Positions 34,310-43,558 of a stretch of DNA of 64,000 bases are shown here, one piece after another (position 1 is the first letter of the stretch; each line of letters begins with the position of its first letter). A program made the position numbers and the translations under genes. The stretch is from NCBI GenBank assembly GCA_034678485.1, contig JAXDBU010000104.1, positions 1-64,000 on the forward strand, in the 5' to 3' direction. Below the pieces are notes generated by a model. It saw only the letters and a list, made by a program, of their open reading frames with translations. It had not been told where the DNA came from and did no database searches. The stretch is from PLanc-01 sp034678485. GTDB taxonomy: Bacteria; Planctomycetota; Phycisphaerae; Sedimentisphaerales; Anaerobacaceae.

Positions 34310-37300
34310 AGGGACTATGGGGAAAGTGATGTCGTCGATCCAGGCGGTGTCCTGTGCTCGCGAGGACCACTCGTCTTTGCTGTAGGTCCAAGTGAAGGTT
34401 CGCTTGCCGGCCTGGACGGAGAACGCCACTTCTTCCCAGTCCAACTCGCCAGACCACTGGCCCTGGCGCTGGCTGTCGATGAAGAAGTCCAGGTAGTCGC
34501 ATCCCTTTTCACTCGAGACGCTGCGCCAGAAACGGATCTCGCCCTCCTCGCAATCCAGCGTGATCGACAGGGTCGTCTGCTCGCTGCTGCTGATACGGCC
34601 GGCCTGAGCACTGCGTGTCCCCGAGCAGCTCACTGTGGATGCGATGGTCCATGGTACTCCATCGCCCAGGTTCCAGGTCAGCGTGGCGAATCCCTCCTCG
34701 AAGCCCTCCGTCAAGAACAGGACTCCATCATAGGGGTCGTATTGAAGGTCGATGCCCGGGTTGTTCGCTTGGATCGTCTTGAGATAGCTTGTGTGGGACT
34801 CCTTGCTCAGTGGGTTCGAGAGCAGGTTGAGTGTATCGAGATTCATCAAGCCGCACAGGGGGCTCACATCCTGGATCAAGTTATCCTCCAGGTCCAGGGT
34901 CGAAACGGCGGCCAGATTCTCCAGCGGCCCGACATCGGAGATGAGATTCTGTCTGAGCAGAAGCGTCTCAAGGGCGGTCAGGCCGGCCAGAGGCGACAAA
35001 TCGCTCACGAGACAATCGTTGGCATCGAGATAGGTGAGTTTCGTCAGGTTCTCCAGGGAGGAGAGATCGCCGTCGATGGGATTACAGGCAATGTAGAGGG
35101 TCTGGAGGCCCGTCAAGGCCGCCAGAGGTTCGATATCGGTTATTTCGTTGTTGTTCAATTGAAGGTAGGTGAGGGAGGTCATCCCTTCAAGAAACGAGAT
35201 ATCCTGCAGGCCGGCGTCGTAGATCTGGAGTTGACTGAGTTGGGTGTAGTTCCTCAGGAAACTGTAATCGTCGATCGGGATACTGGCGAGACTGAGGGAT
35301 TGGAGGCCGTAGAAGGCGGGGTCCTCCAGCAGAGAGATGTTCTCAATCGGGTTGCGACTCAGCCCCAGAGCAGTCACGTGTGAGATGATCGGCAGGAGAG
35401 GGGAGATGTCGCGAATCTGGTTGCGCGCCACATACAGGCCGGTTAGATTCGGGAAAGACGATACCGGCGTCAGGTCGGCGACTTGGTTTCCCTGGAAGTA
35501 CAGGGTCACGAGATTCTTCAGCCGGGTGAGCGGTGCGATAGTCGCGATGGCGTTGTCGTTCAGGATGAGAGTGGTCAGATTTGTGAGTCCGGCCAGGGGG
35601 CTGATATCGGATACCCGATTTGCGTAGAGATAGATCGTGGTCAGGGCGGTCAGGTTCCTCAGGGCCGACACGTCCTGGATCTGGTTCGCGTGGAGCCGCA
35701 AGTTCGTCAGCTTGGTGAGTCCGGCCAGGGGGCTGATATCGGATACTCGATTGTCGTTGAGATAAAGCGTCGTCAGGGCGGTCAGGTTCTTCAGGGCCGA
35801 CACGTCCTGGATCTGGTTCGCATGGAGTCGCAAGTTCGTCAGCTTGGTGAGTCCGGCCAGAGGGCTGATATCGGATACTTGATTGTCGTAGAGATAGAGC
35901 GTCGTCAGGCCGGTCAGATTCCTCAGCGCGGACACATCCTGGATTCGATTGGAGTAGAGGCTGAGGTAGGTCAACTTTGTGAGCGATGCCAGAGGGCTGA
36001 TGTCGGCGATCTGGTTGCTGTAGAGGTACAGAGTCTCGAGCCCGCCCATGCCTGAGATCCCCGTCATGTTGGCCAGGGGGCTGATGTCACTGACCTGATT
36101 CTGGTGCAGACGCAGGTCCACGAGGATTCTATGACTGGCCAGCGGACGGAGGTCGGAGATCCGATTGCCGTTCATCCACAACTGCGTGAGATTCATCAGG
36201 CCGGACAGGGCCGAAATATCCTGAACCTGATTCTCTTCGAATCGCAGTTGTCCGATGTTGGTCATCGTCCTGACGGCGCTGATGTCCGTCAGTTGGTTGT
36301 TGCCCAGCATGAGACTGCTGAGATTCACCAGACTCCTCAGGGGGGACATGTCGCTGATCTGATTCTCCGCCAGCCACAGGAGTCCCAGATCGGTGAGGCC
36401 GGAGAGGCACGATACGTCCTGGATCTGATTTCGGGATGCCTTCAGGACCTCCAGGTTCGTCAGATTCTTCAGCGGCGACAGGTCCGCGATCAGATTGTCG
36501 GAGATGGAAAGTTCCGTGAGGTTCGAGGCGCACTCCAATCCCGTCAGGTCGACGATCCCCTTGTCACTTGCGTCGAGTGTCGTCAGGGTCTCCATCTCCA
36601 CCTCGGTGGGGTCGTGTGTGATGTCGAGAGTGGTCTTGACGGCCTTCTTGAGCTTCAAATCCGCGAAGGTGACCGTCGGCGACGAGCCGGCGTATTCGGC
36701 CAATCGGATGATATCCTGGACGCTGACTTGGCCGCCCTCGCCGTCCCGGAAACGGACGAATCCGCGGAAGTCGTCGCCCGCGACGTAATGCTTTACCCAC
36801 GCGGGGGCGTTGCCGTTGTGGTCTGTCGCCAAGATGGTGAGATTCATCACGCCCCCGGGGGCCAGGGGACGCGAGGAGACCCACGTCTGCGTCAGGCCCC
36901 ATGCGACGCCGGCCGCCGTAAAGGTGGCCGCCTGTCCACTGTACCAAGTTCCGCTGGACACATCGATGCCCAGCACGCCAATCGCTCCGTTGCCCCACCA
37001 ACTGTCTTTCTGCCCGTTTGCGTGTCCTTGATAGTAGAAGGGGATGTCACCGTACCAGACGATCTTGCCGCCGGCATTCAGGTATCTCCGAAGAGTGCAC
37101 GTCGAGGACGCCGACTCGACCACGGTGTCTGGAGCCATGTCGTTGACGAATACCACCACACTGAGTTTCTTGTCGGTGATGCGAGCCAGCATCCATGTCT
37201 TGAGTTCGTCGGCATCGAGAATCTCGTAGCCGGCGGCCTGCAGAGCATTTCGCGTGGTTTCCGCGGTTCCCATCCAGCCGGTGGGGTAGCGCGAGTCCCA

Positions 37301-37393
37301 GTAGGCGGCGCGGATATACGCGCACTGTGCGACCCGTGCGCTCAGACCGATACTCGCCAGAAGAACATAAATCAGACATTGTTTTGCGTGCAT
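34307..37393 (-). CDS. Large secreted leucine-rich-repeat protein (internalin-type repeats)
   Basis: The start at 37393 (MHAKQCLIYVLLASIGLSA) has GGAGAAGG upstream and begins a signal peptide, giving 1028 residues; ATG 37411 is an alternative. Residues about 25-230 are a domain with a ThuA/GATase-like look (LRRYLNAGGKIVWYGDIPFYYQ). After a short link come more than 20 LRRs of 22 residues with the pattern LTxLxxLxLxxNxIxDISPLAG, spanning about residues 300-870. The last 140 residues are a jelly-roll-like domain (EGEIRFWRSVSSEKGCDYLDF) ending DTAWIDDITFPIVP. Adjacent repeat pairs are nearly identical at DNA level. Probably a cell-surface or extracellular binding protein. Confidence 0.85.
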   Translation of the reverse strand: MHAKQCLIYVLLASIGLSARVAQCAYIRAAYWDSRYPTGWMGTAETTRNALQAAGYEILDADELKTWMLARITDKKLSVVVFVNDMAPDTVVESASSTCTLRRYLNAGGKIVWYGDIPFYYQGHANGQKDSWWGNGAIGVLGIDVSSGTWYSGQAATFTAAGVAWGLTQTWVSSRPLAPGGVMNLTILATDHNGNAPAWVKHYVAGDDFRGFVRFRDGEGGQVSVQDIIRLAEYAGSSPTVTFADLKLKKAVKTTLDITHDPTEVEMETLTTLDASDKGIVDLTGLECASNLTELSISDNLIADLSPLKNLTNLEVLKASRNQIQDVSCLSGLTDLGLLWLAENQISDMSPLRSLVNLSSLMLGNNQLTDISAVRTMTNIGQLRFEENQVQDISALSGLMNLTQLWMNGNRISDLRPLASHRILVDLRLHQNQVSDISPLANMTGISGMGGLETLYLYSNQIADISPLASLTKLTYLSLYSNRIQDVSALRNLTGLTTLYLYDNQVSDISPLAGLTKLTNLRLHANQIQDVSALKNLTALTTLYLNDNRVSDISPLAGLTKLTNLRLHANQIQDVSALRNLTALTTIYLYANRVSDISPLAGLTNLTTLILNDNAIATIAPLTRLKNLVTLYFQGNQVADLTPVSSFPNLTGLYVARNQIRDISPLLPIISHVTALGLSRNPIENISLLEDPAFYGLQSLSLASIPIDDYSFLRNYTQLSQLQIYDAGLQDISFLEGMTSLTYLQLNNNEITDIEPLAALTGLQTLYIACNPIDGDLSSLENLTKLTYLDANDCLVSDLSPLAGLTALETLLLRQNLISDVGPLENLAAVSTLDLEDNLIQDVSPLCGLMNLDTLNLLSNPLSKESHTSYLKTIQANNPGIDLQYDPYDGVLFLTEGFEEGFATLTWNLGDGVPWTIASTVSCSGTRSAQAGRISSSEQTTLSITLDCEEGEIRFWRSVSSEKGCDYLDFFIDSQRQGQWSGELDWEEVAFSVQAGKRTFTWTYSKDEWSSRAQDTAWIDDITFPIVP
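35641..35904 (-). repeat. Tandem 132-bp repeats within the LRR gene
   Basis: Units 35641-35772 and 35773-35904 are nearly identical, differing at only a handful of positions; each encodes two LRRs (44 residues). A third, more diverged unit starts in register at 35905. The period is exactly 132 bases. Confidence 0.85.
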
Positions 37394-37750
37394 GATCCTT
37401 CTCCTGTTCATCAGAACACACCGCCTCTCTATCACATTAGACGAACAGCCCACAGGGTCCTCGCCGTCGGCAGACGGACATCCGTCGTTCGCAGATGCGA
37501 TACAGTTCCTCCACAATTGCTTGACCGACATCCCTGCAAGTTGTATCTGTGGCCGCTACCCGCCTCTCCGTGGGGTGAGAAACACCGCAATGCTCACAGG
37601 CAATAGTCACATTGTACCACGGGGAGTCTGCGTGTCAAGCGAACATCGCACGTTCTGCGGGGAGAGCGCGTGACGGTCAGACGGGTTTTGCCGCCGGTTG
37701 TCACGCGAGGGACAGGTTGTCACGACCCTCTCGGAACCAGGAAGTGGCGG
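37394..37750. other. Upstream region of the LRR gene (357 bp)
   Basis: It contains the leader and promoter (37611-37638) of the LRR gene, on the minus strand. Between the promoter and the stop of the HPr-domain gene at 37751 I see nothing. Confidence 0.5.
37611..37638 (-). promoter_or_regulatory. Strong sigma-70-type promoter for the LRR gene
   Basis: Minus strand: consensus TTGACA (37638-37633), 16 bases, TACAAT (37616-37611). The predicted leader before ATG 37393 is about 210 bases. Confidence 0.65.
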
Positions 37751-39325
37751 CTATCGTCGCAGGTAGGCGAGTTCCTTGGGCAGCGGGACGTTGTTGCCGA
37801 AGTTGTCCTCGCCGTACCCGCGCTCGGCCAGGATCTGGATGTCGGCCAGCACTCGCTTGTCGCCGACGAATTCCGCGGTCATGTCGATGCTGATATCGAT
37901 CTTGCCCATCGCGAGCAGGCGGGCGACCTCGCTGGTGACTCGTTCGAGCAGAGTCCCCTCGCTGCCGCAGATTCGCTCGGGCAGCTCCAGCGGCTGTTCA
38001 TACATGACCAGTTTGCTCTTCTCGGCCAGCGCCAGGACCACGACACGGACGATCACGATGGCGTCCTCCGATTCCCCGTGTTCCGGGACCAGGCCCAGTC
38101 GGACGATCTCCCCGGCGAGCCACCGTCTCTTCTGGGCGTTGATTTTCTCGTTGGCGCGGAACAGGTCCAGCGAGGAACTGGCGTCGTACACTTCCTCGCC
38201 GAGCAGCATTTGGACTTTGCTGCCGTAGTGGAGGACCAGCTTGGAGATCAGGGTGGAGGGCCGCACGTGGAACCCGCGGTACTTTGGGATCGGGACCTCA
38301 ATCCGGCCGACCTCGGCGTATCGCTTGAGCATGTCCTGGCAGAGGCTCACGGCCCGGCCGATGTACAGATCGATGAACGTGAGGGAGTAGTCCATCAGGA
38401 CCGTCAGCAGCGTGTTGGGTTCCACTAGGCAGGGCACCGGCGAGGGATTCGCACAGAACTGCTTGTTCATGTGGCGCTCGTAGTAGTGCGCGAGCAGCGT
38501 GGCTGTCCGGAGCAGATGGAAAACGACGCTGACGTGTCCCCGCAGGACAGGCAGGTCGATGTCCTGGTGTTCGACCTCGGTCCCGGAGACGTAGGTATCG
38601 TACTGGGACTGGAGGTTGTGGAACTGGAATTCCAGGCTCCTCAGTCGTTCCTCGCTCAGTGCGGCGTGTGCCCGCGTGGCATACTCCTCCGGGCGTGCCC
38701 GGCTGGCCGCACGGACGTCCCCGCTCTCGGAGGCCAGGTTCAGGAAGGCGGTGGCCAGCAGGGTCACGGTCGCAGGGACCGTGGCCGCCTGGCGAGCGCC
38801 GCAGTTGTGGGCCAGACGACCGGGCAGCGAGTATTCCTCGTAGGCGTCGGCAATCTCCTGTTTCTCCGGGATCTTCAGGTTGCGCTCGCGGGAGCGGTTC
38901 AGGATCTCCTGGGAGGCCTGGGCCAGGATGCCGCCCGAGAAGGCCAGGGCCTCCTCGGTAGCCGCCAGGAAGTCTCGTTCCACGGGCATGAGCCGGTAGC
39001 TTGACGCCCGGTGTAGAATGTGCATCAGCTCGTAGCTGGCATCTGAGAACAGCTTGATCGTGGCCGTCAGCGAGCGGATGCTGCACCACAGGCAGTTCTT
39101 CCCGGCGTCGTAGGTGTCCAGGAACTCCTCGAATTGCATCGACTGGGACAGGAACTCGCCCAGCAAGGGGCGGCTCAGGACCGTGCGAGGGTTCTGGCAG
39201 GTCGAGAGATGATTGGCCAGGGCCAGGAGCATGTCGGCCCGCTTCTCGACCAACCGATGGAATTCCTGTTCGTTGACCAGACTAGCGTTCATCGTGCCGC
39301 GCCCCTGTTGCTGAGCTACTGTCAT
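37751..39325 (-). CDS. HPr-domain protein of 524 residues
   Basis: Only the middle is recognised: residues about 340-420 resemble the phosphocarrier HPr, with KYRGFHVRPSTLISK (candidate phospho-histidine His353) and the later strand EEVYDASSSLDLF. The N-terminal 330 residues are mostly helical and show no family I know (LWCSIRSLTATIKLF, FSGGILAQASQEILN). The C-terminal 100 residues are also unassigned. HPr normally is an 85-residue protein in the sugar phosphotransferase system; embedding it in a large helical protein suggests regulation rather than sugar uptake. No EI or EII gene is in the window. It follows the LolA-like gene by 15 bases. Confidence 0.72.
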   Translation of the reverse strand: MTVAQQQGRGTMNASLVNEQEFHRLVEKRADMLLALANHLSTCQNPRTVLSRPLLGEFLSQSMQFEEFLDTYDAGKNCLWCSIRSLTATIKLFSDASYELMHILHRASSYRLMPVERDFLAATEEALAFSGGILAQASQEILNRSRERNLKIPEKQEIADAYEEYSLPGRLAHNCGARQAATVPATVTLLATAFLNLASESGDVRAASRARPEEYATRAHAALSEERLRSLEFQFHNLQSQYDTYVSGTEVEHQDIDLPVLRGHVSVVFHLLRTATLLAHYYERHMNKQFCANPSPVPCLVEPNTLLTVLMDYSLTFIDLYIGRAVSLCQDMLKRYAEVGRIEVPIPKYRGFHVRPSTLISKLVLHYGSKVQMLLGEEVYDASSSLDLFRANEKINAQKRRWLAGEIVRLGLVPEHGESEDAIVIVRVVVLALAEKSKLVMYEQPLELPERICGSEGTLLERVTSEVARLLAMGKIDISIDMTAEFVGDKRVLADIQILAERGYGEDNFGNNVPLPKELAYLRR

Positions 39326-39340
39326 CGGATTGGCCTCGTG

Positions 39341-40147
39341 TTACTTCGGACTCTGCGGCGCCTTCTTCTCCAGCGGAACGTCCTCGACGGCAAAGCCCTT
39401 GGGCACGTCAATCTGGAACACTCTGTCGTCGATCTCCGCGTTGACCTGGGGATCGAGGAGCCGGATCTCGTGGATGTCCTCTTCGGTCGTGACCGCGTGA
39501 ATCTGCGAAGGCAGGCCGATCTTGCGGTCGACCCAGAAGTCGATCTTGGTGTAGTCGTCCCTGTAGATTGAGTCCGGCCGGACGGTCAGGCTCAGATGCT
39601 GGAGGGCCGGATTGTCGTTCGGCTCGGCGACGATCCGCACGTCGAACTGCTCGCGCAGGTCGTCCATTTTCGAAAAGCCCAGGACCGGCATATGCCGGCT
39701 GGCCAGAGAGAACGCGTCGATCGGCTCGTTGGGCTCGGCCATCTGACGACGCTCCACGCGTTTGGTCTGGTAGTTCACGATCGTCAGGCGCACGCCGTCG
39801 AAAAGGAACTGCTCGATGTACCTCTGCTCGGGCTCTTCGTCATGCTGGAGCGTGAGGAAGTTGATTCGCAGACTGGATTGGTCCTGCGACTTGGCGTAGT
39901 GCAGAGTGCCGGTCCGTCGGGCCTGCGATTCGAGCAGCGGCTGCTTCGTGACGTAATCGACGTTGGCCTGGTAGGATTTCAGGCCTGCCGCCTTGTCCTG
40001 GAGGCGCTGGAGGGCCTGATCGACCTCATTCGAGTCATTGGCCGCGACCCGGCAGCAGGTCGGGGCGTTCGGGTCCTCGATCCGGGCACCGGCGGCTCCG
40101 ACGGCCATCAGGCCCGTGATGAACCCCGCGACAACTACTCCACGCAT
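39341..40147 (-). CDS. LolA-like periplasmic (outer-membrane lipoprotein carrier-type) protein
   Basis: The start at 40147 has AGGAG 7 bases upstream and begins a signal peptide (MRGVVVAGFITGLMAVGAAG), giving 268 residues. The mature part has LolA/LolB-like features: ALQRLQDKAAGLKSYQANVDYV near residue 50, then alternating strands (RTGTLHYAK, IEQFLFDGVRLTIVNYQ) and KIDFWVDRKIGLPSQIHAVT near 215. Such proteins shield acyl chains of lipoproteins crossing the periplasm, but remote homologs have other roles. It lies between an HAD gene and the HPr-domain gene in one probable operon. Confidence 0.68.
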   Translation of the reverse strand: MRGVVVAGFITGLMAVGAAGARIEDPNAPTCCRVAANDSNEVDQALQRLQDKAAGLKSYQANVDYVTKQPLLESQARRTGTLHYAKSQDQSSLRINFLTLQHDEEPEQRYIEQFLFDGVRLTIVNYQTKRVERRQMAEPNEPIDAFSLASRHMPVLGFSKMDDLREQFDVRIVAEPNDNPALQHLSLTVRPDSIYRDDYTKIDFWVDRKIGLPSQIHAVTTEEDIHEIRLLDPQVNAEIDDRVFQIDVPKGFAVEDVPLEKKAPQSPK

Positions 40148-40190
40148 TCTGGCTCCTGGCTGTGCAGCGTGCAAAAAGACACCTCACGTT

Positions 40191-40799
40191 TCAAGCGACG
40201 GGTCGATCGACCCTGTTGTGATTATCGACAATCGGCAGCAACTCATGGAGGGTTTGGACGGTGAAATCTGCGTGTTGGGCGAATTCGCCGGCCCGGTCGT
40301 GGTTGGCGATCAGGACCGGGATGGCGCCGGCGGCCCGCGCGCAGAGCAGGTCGAAGAGGTAGTCGCCGACGAGCATCGTCTCGGCCGGCTGGACCGCGAA
40401 CTGCTCGCACAGGCGCAACACGCCGAAGGCATGGGGTTTTACCGGCCCGTCCTCCCGACCGACGACGCCGTCGAAGCGCAGACGATGCTTTTCCGCGACC
40501 GCCACCGCATTGCACTTGCGATTCCGCGTCAGAATGCCGATCCGGATACCCCGTTTCCGCAATCCGTCCAGGGTATCCCTGGCTCCCGGGTTGAGCGCCG
40601 ATTCCGACACGGCTCTTTGCTCATGGAGGTGAAGGACGACCTCGGCGCGCTGACGCTGCTCCGAGGTCATGCGCTCCATGGCCTCCAGGATAGGACCTCC
40701 ATTGCGGTTCATTCCGATTTCCTCGCGGATTGCGTCGAAATCGAAGTACGGCTCGGTGATCGTTCCATCCAAGTCGAATATCACAGCTTTTATCGGCAT
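40191..40799 (-). CDS. HAD-family hydrolase (phosphatase-like)
   Basis: The 202-residue protein has the four HAD motifs: FDLDGTIT (residues about 8-15, nucleophile Asp), ILTRN (motif II Thr near 98), the Lys in PVKPHAF (motif III), and VGDYLFDLLCA (motif IV Asp). The cap is the small alpha-helical type C1 (EEIGMNRNGGPILEAMERM). It resembles phosphoglycolate phosphatases; the substrate is unknown. ATG 40799 places motif I where it normally lies; ATG 40826 is possible. First gene of the HAD, LolA-like, HPr-domain run. Confidence 0.82.
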   Translation of the reverse strand: MPIKAVIFDLDGTITEPYFDFDAIREEIGMNRNGGPILEAMERMTSEQRQRAEVVLHLHEQRAVSESALNPGARDTLDGLRKRGIRIGILTRNRKCNAVAVAEKHRLRFDGVVGREDGPVKPHAFGVLRLCEQFAVQPAETMLVGDYLFDLLCARAAGAIPVLIANHDRAGEFAQHADFTVQTLHELLPIVDNHNRVDRPVA

Positions 40800-40954
40800 A
40801 CCCAAATCGGCCTGATCCATATCCATCGACCAAACAGCTCCCACCAGCGGCAAGAACGCGCCTTTCCTTCTCAATACGTTGGTCGCCGGATGGGGTTTTG
40901 TCAAGCCTTTGCCCTGCTCCTGAAGTTATCGGTCCTGGGGGGCGAGCATCGGGC

Positions 40955-41839
40955 TCATCTGCGGTGTTCCTTCAGAAGGTTCAGAAGAAAGCGGGTGGTC
41001 GGACTGAACGCCCGGCCCTTGCGGACGAGGATGCCGGTCGGCCGGATGAACCGTTCGTTGGAGAACGGAATGGCCTTGAGTGTGCCGCCGGCGACTTCCT
41101 GGACGATCGTCGCCTGCGGCAGGATGCTCACGCCGGCATTGATTTCCACCGCGCGCTTGATGGTTTCGACGTTGTCGAACTCCATGACGGGGCGCACGAT
41201 CGTGTTGTATCGCGACAGAATCCCGTCGATCCAGGCGCGAGTGGGCACGTCTTTGTCGAATGCGATGAATCGCTCATACTGCAACTTGTGGATGTCCGCC
41301 TTCTTCTCCGCGGCCAGCGGATGCTTCGGACTGCACGCCAGGACGAGCAATTCGTCCTCGAACTCATATGCGTCCAGACGCTTGTCCTTCCTGGGGATGG
41401 CCACGATGCCGATGTCCACCTCGCCGTTGAGGACGAGATCGTAGATCTGCTCGGCGCTGGGGTAATCGATATGCACGTTGACGTTCGGGTAGCGGGTCAG
41501 GAACTTCTTGACGTACTCGTGCAGGCTGTGCATCCCGATGCTGAAAATGGCGGCGACGTTGATCCGCATGTCGATGCCCGTTGCCAGGTTGTGCAGCTCA
41601 TTCCTGAGTTGGTCATAGCGTTCCAGGATATCGCGTGCGGCCCGGTAGAACACTTGGCCGGCCTGGGTCAGTTCGATGGGGCGCTTACGGCGGGTGATGA
41701 ACTGGCACTTGTGGGTCAGCTCCAGTTGGGCCAGTTGCTGCGAGACTGCCGACTGGCTCAGAAGATGCTTGTCAGCCGTCTTCGAGAAGCTGTGAGAATC
41801 CGCCAGGTCACAGAACAGCTTCAACGTTTCCAGGTGCAT
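40955..41839 (-). CDS. LysR-family transcriptional regulator
   Basis: The 294-residue protein has the LysR winged helix-turn-helix at its N-terminus (FCDLADSHSFSKTADKHLLSQ, AVSQQLAQLE) and a periplasmic-binding-like effector domain (NVAAIFSIGMHSLHEYVKKF, GEVDIGIVAIPRKDKRLDAY, AGVSILPQATIVQEV). It is transcribed divergently from the FMN-dependent glutamate-synthase-like gene 120 bases away, the classical LysR target arrangement. An ATTAG-N5-CTAAT palindrome lies in the gap. The CysB/Cbl-like effector fold suggests a small-molecule inducer, unknown here. Confidence 0.9.
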   Translation of the reverse strand: MHLETLKLFCDLADSHSFSKTADKHLLSQSAVSQQLAQLELTHKCQFITRRKRPIELTQAGQVFYRAARDILERYDQLRNELHNLATGIDMRINVAAIFSIGMHSLHEYVKKFLTRYPNVNVHIDYPSAEQIYDLVLNGEVDIGIVAIPRKDKRLDAYEFEDELLVLACSPKHPLAAEKKADIHKLQYERFIAFDKDVPTRAWIDGILSRYNTIVRPVMEFDNVETIKRAVEINAGVSILPQATIVQEVAGGTLKAIPFSNERFIRPTGILVRKGRAFSPTTRFLLNLLKEHRR

Positions 41840-41906
41840 TATTAACGCTCCTAATGATATGTATCACCACAAGGGGGTTCTCCTATCAGGCAACGGCAGC
41901 CATACT

Positions 41907-41921
41907 ATTAGTTCCGCTAAT
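41907..41921. promoter_or_regulatory. Candidate LysR-type operator
   Basis: ATTAG, 5 bases, CTAAT, a short perfect palindrome in the divergent gap between the LysR gene (start 41839) and the FMN protein gene (start 41960). A related CTAATGAT sequence lies nearer the LysR start. Position and symmetry fit a LysR binding site. Confidence 0.4.
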
Positions 41922-41959
41922 GCAACACAAGTCCAGACAGTGTTTTGAGGAGTCGCACA

Positions 41960-43558
41960 ATGAATCTGCAACAGCCCAGTGCCGATGAGGCCACGCAGAC
42001 CCAGAACCGCTCGCGGAGCGTATCGCCCGTTTCGGGGATCCGTACGCGCTGTGTCGACGGGTGTCGAGGCAACTGCGAGACGTTCAAGGCCACGTTCCGC
42101 GACCGGGAGGCGATCCATCCCGGTCCCTTCGGAACCCTGACCGCCGGCGGCGACAAGAACTACCCCATCGACTACTCGCACCTGAATATCGCCGGGCATG
42201 CCCTGGGGGCCAAGGGTCTGCCGGCAGGGGAGGTCGGCCACTCGGACAGCACCCTGTTTCCCATGGTCAACACTGAGATCCAGTACGGCGTGCACACCAA
42301 GGTCAAGATGAAGCTGCCGGTCTTCACCGGGGCGCTGGGGTCCACCGAGATCGCCCGCAAGAACTGGGAGCATTTCGCCACCGGCGCCGCGATGGGCGGC
42401 ATCACCATCGTCTGCGGCGAGAACGTCTGCGGCGCCGACCCCGGCCTGGAACTCGACTCCCAAGGCAAGGTGAAAAGGGCCCCGAACATGGCCGAGCGGG
42501 TCGAGCAGTACCGTCGGTACCACGAAGGCTATGGCGACATGATCGTCCAGATGAACGTCGAGGATACCCGTCTGGGCGTGGCCGAGTACGTCATCAGCCG
42601 GCTCGGCGTCGAATCGGTCGAGCTCAAGTGGGGCCAGGGCGCCAAGTGCATCGGCGGCGAGATCCAGGTCGATTCGCTCGAACGAGCCATTGAACTGCAG
42701 AAGCGAGGCTACCTGGTCACCCCCGATCCCTCGAATCCCGCCAACCAGGCGGCATTCGAAGACGGCGCGTTGAAGCATTTCGAGCGGCACTCCCGCCTGG
42801 GCTTCGTCGACCAGGATGGCTTCATGAAGGAAGTCGAGCGGATTCGCGGGCTGGGCGCCAAGCGGGTCACGCTCAAGACCGGCGCCTATCCGATGCGCGA
42901 GCTGGCCATGGCGATCAAGTGGGCGTCCGATGCGAAGCTCGACCTGCTGACCATCGACGGCGCCCCTGGCGGGACCGCTATGAGTCCCTGGCGAATGATG
43001 GAAGAGTGGGGCGTTCCGACCTTCTATCTGCAATCCATGACCTACGACCTGTGCTGCAAGCTGGCGGCCCGTGGCAAGTTCGTCCCGGATATCGCCATCG
43101 CAGGCGGGTTCAGCTCCGAAGACCACGTCTTCAAGGTCCTGGCGATGGGCTCGCCGTTTACGAAGGCGGTTTGCATGGGCCGGGCGCTGATGATCCCCGG
43201 CATGGTCGGCAAGAACATCGGTCTGTGGCTCCAGCAGGGCGCCGATGCGCTGCCCAAGACCGTCAGCCAGTTCGGCACGACGCTCGAAGAGATCTTTGTC
43301 TGCTATGAAGACCTCGTGGCTAAATACGGCAGGGAAACCGCCAAGAAACTCCCTGTCGGCGCGATCGGTCTGTATACCTTCTGCGACAAGCTGAAGGTCG
43401 GGCTCCAGCAGCTCATGGCCGGCAGCCGGAACTTCAAGGTCTCCACGATCAGCCGGGATGACTTGATGGCGCTGACGCCCGAAGCGGCCCAGGTCTCCGG
43501 TATCGCCTGCGTCATGGATACCCACAAAGAAGAAGCGGCGAAGATCATCAATAGCTGA
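41960..43558 (+). CDS. FMN-binding glutamate-synthase-like protein (GltB central/FMN domain, stand-alone)
   Basis: The 532-residue product starts at ATG 41960 with GAGGAG upstream. It matches the FMN-binding domain of glutamate synthase: PVFTGALGSTEIARKNWEHF near residue 115, GEIQVDSLERAIELQ near 235, LLTIDGAPGGTAMSPWRMMEEW near 330 and DIAIAGGFSSEDHVFKVLAMG near 375. The N-terminus has CVDGCRGNCETF, three Cys that may bind a cluster. It lacks the glutaminase domain and the GltB C-terminal beta-helix. Such proteins may be ammonia-dependent or act as other FMN oxidoreductases. Regulation by the divergent LysR is likely. Confidence 0.82.
   Translation: MNLQQPSADEATQTQNRSRSVSPVSGIRTRCVDGCRGNCETFKATFRDREAIHPGPFGTLTAGGDKNYPIDYSHLNIAGHALGAKGLPAGEVGHSDSTLFPMVNTEIQYGVHTKVKMKLPVFTGALGSTEIARKNWEHFATGAAMGGITIVCGENVCGADPGLELDSQGKVKRAPNMAERVEQYRRYHEGYGDMIVQMNVEDTRLGVAEYVISRLGVESVELKWGQGAKCIGGEIQVDSLERAIELQKRGYLVTPDPSNPANQAAFEDGALKHFERHSRLGFVDQDGFMKEVERIRGLGAKRVTLKTGAYPMRELAMAIKWASDAKLDLLTIDGAPGGTAMSPWRMMEEWGVPTFYLQSMTYDLCCKLAARGKFVPDIAIAGGFSSEDHVFKVLAMGSPFTKAVCMGRALMIPGMVGKNIGLWLQQGADALPKTVSQFGTTLEEIFVCYEDLVAKYGRETAKKLPVGAIGLYTFCDKLKVGLQQLMAGSRNFKVSTISRDDLMALTPEAAQVSGIACVMDTHKEEAAKIINS

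Noticed and set aside
36104..37606. A 500-residue open frame on the plus strand across the LRR gene
   Set aside because: Repeats in the LRR gene generate regular antisense frames; the translation is a repetitive shadow with no signal or motif.
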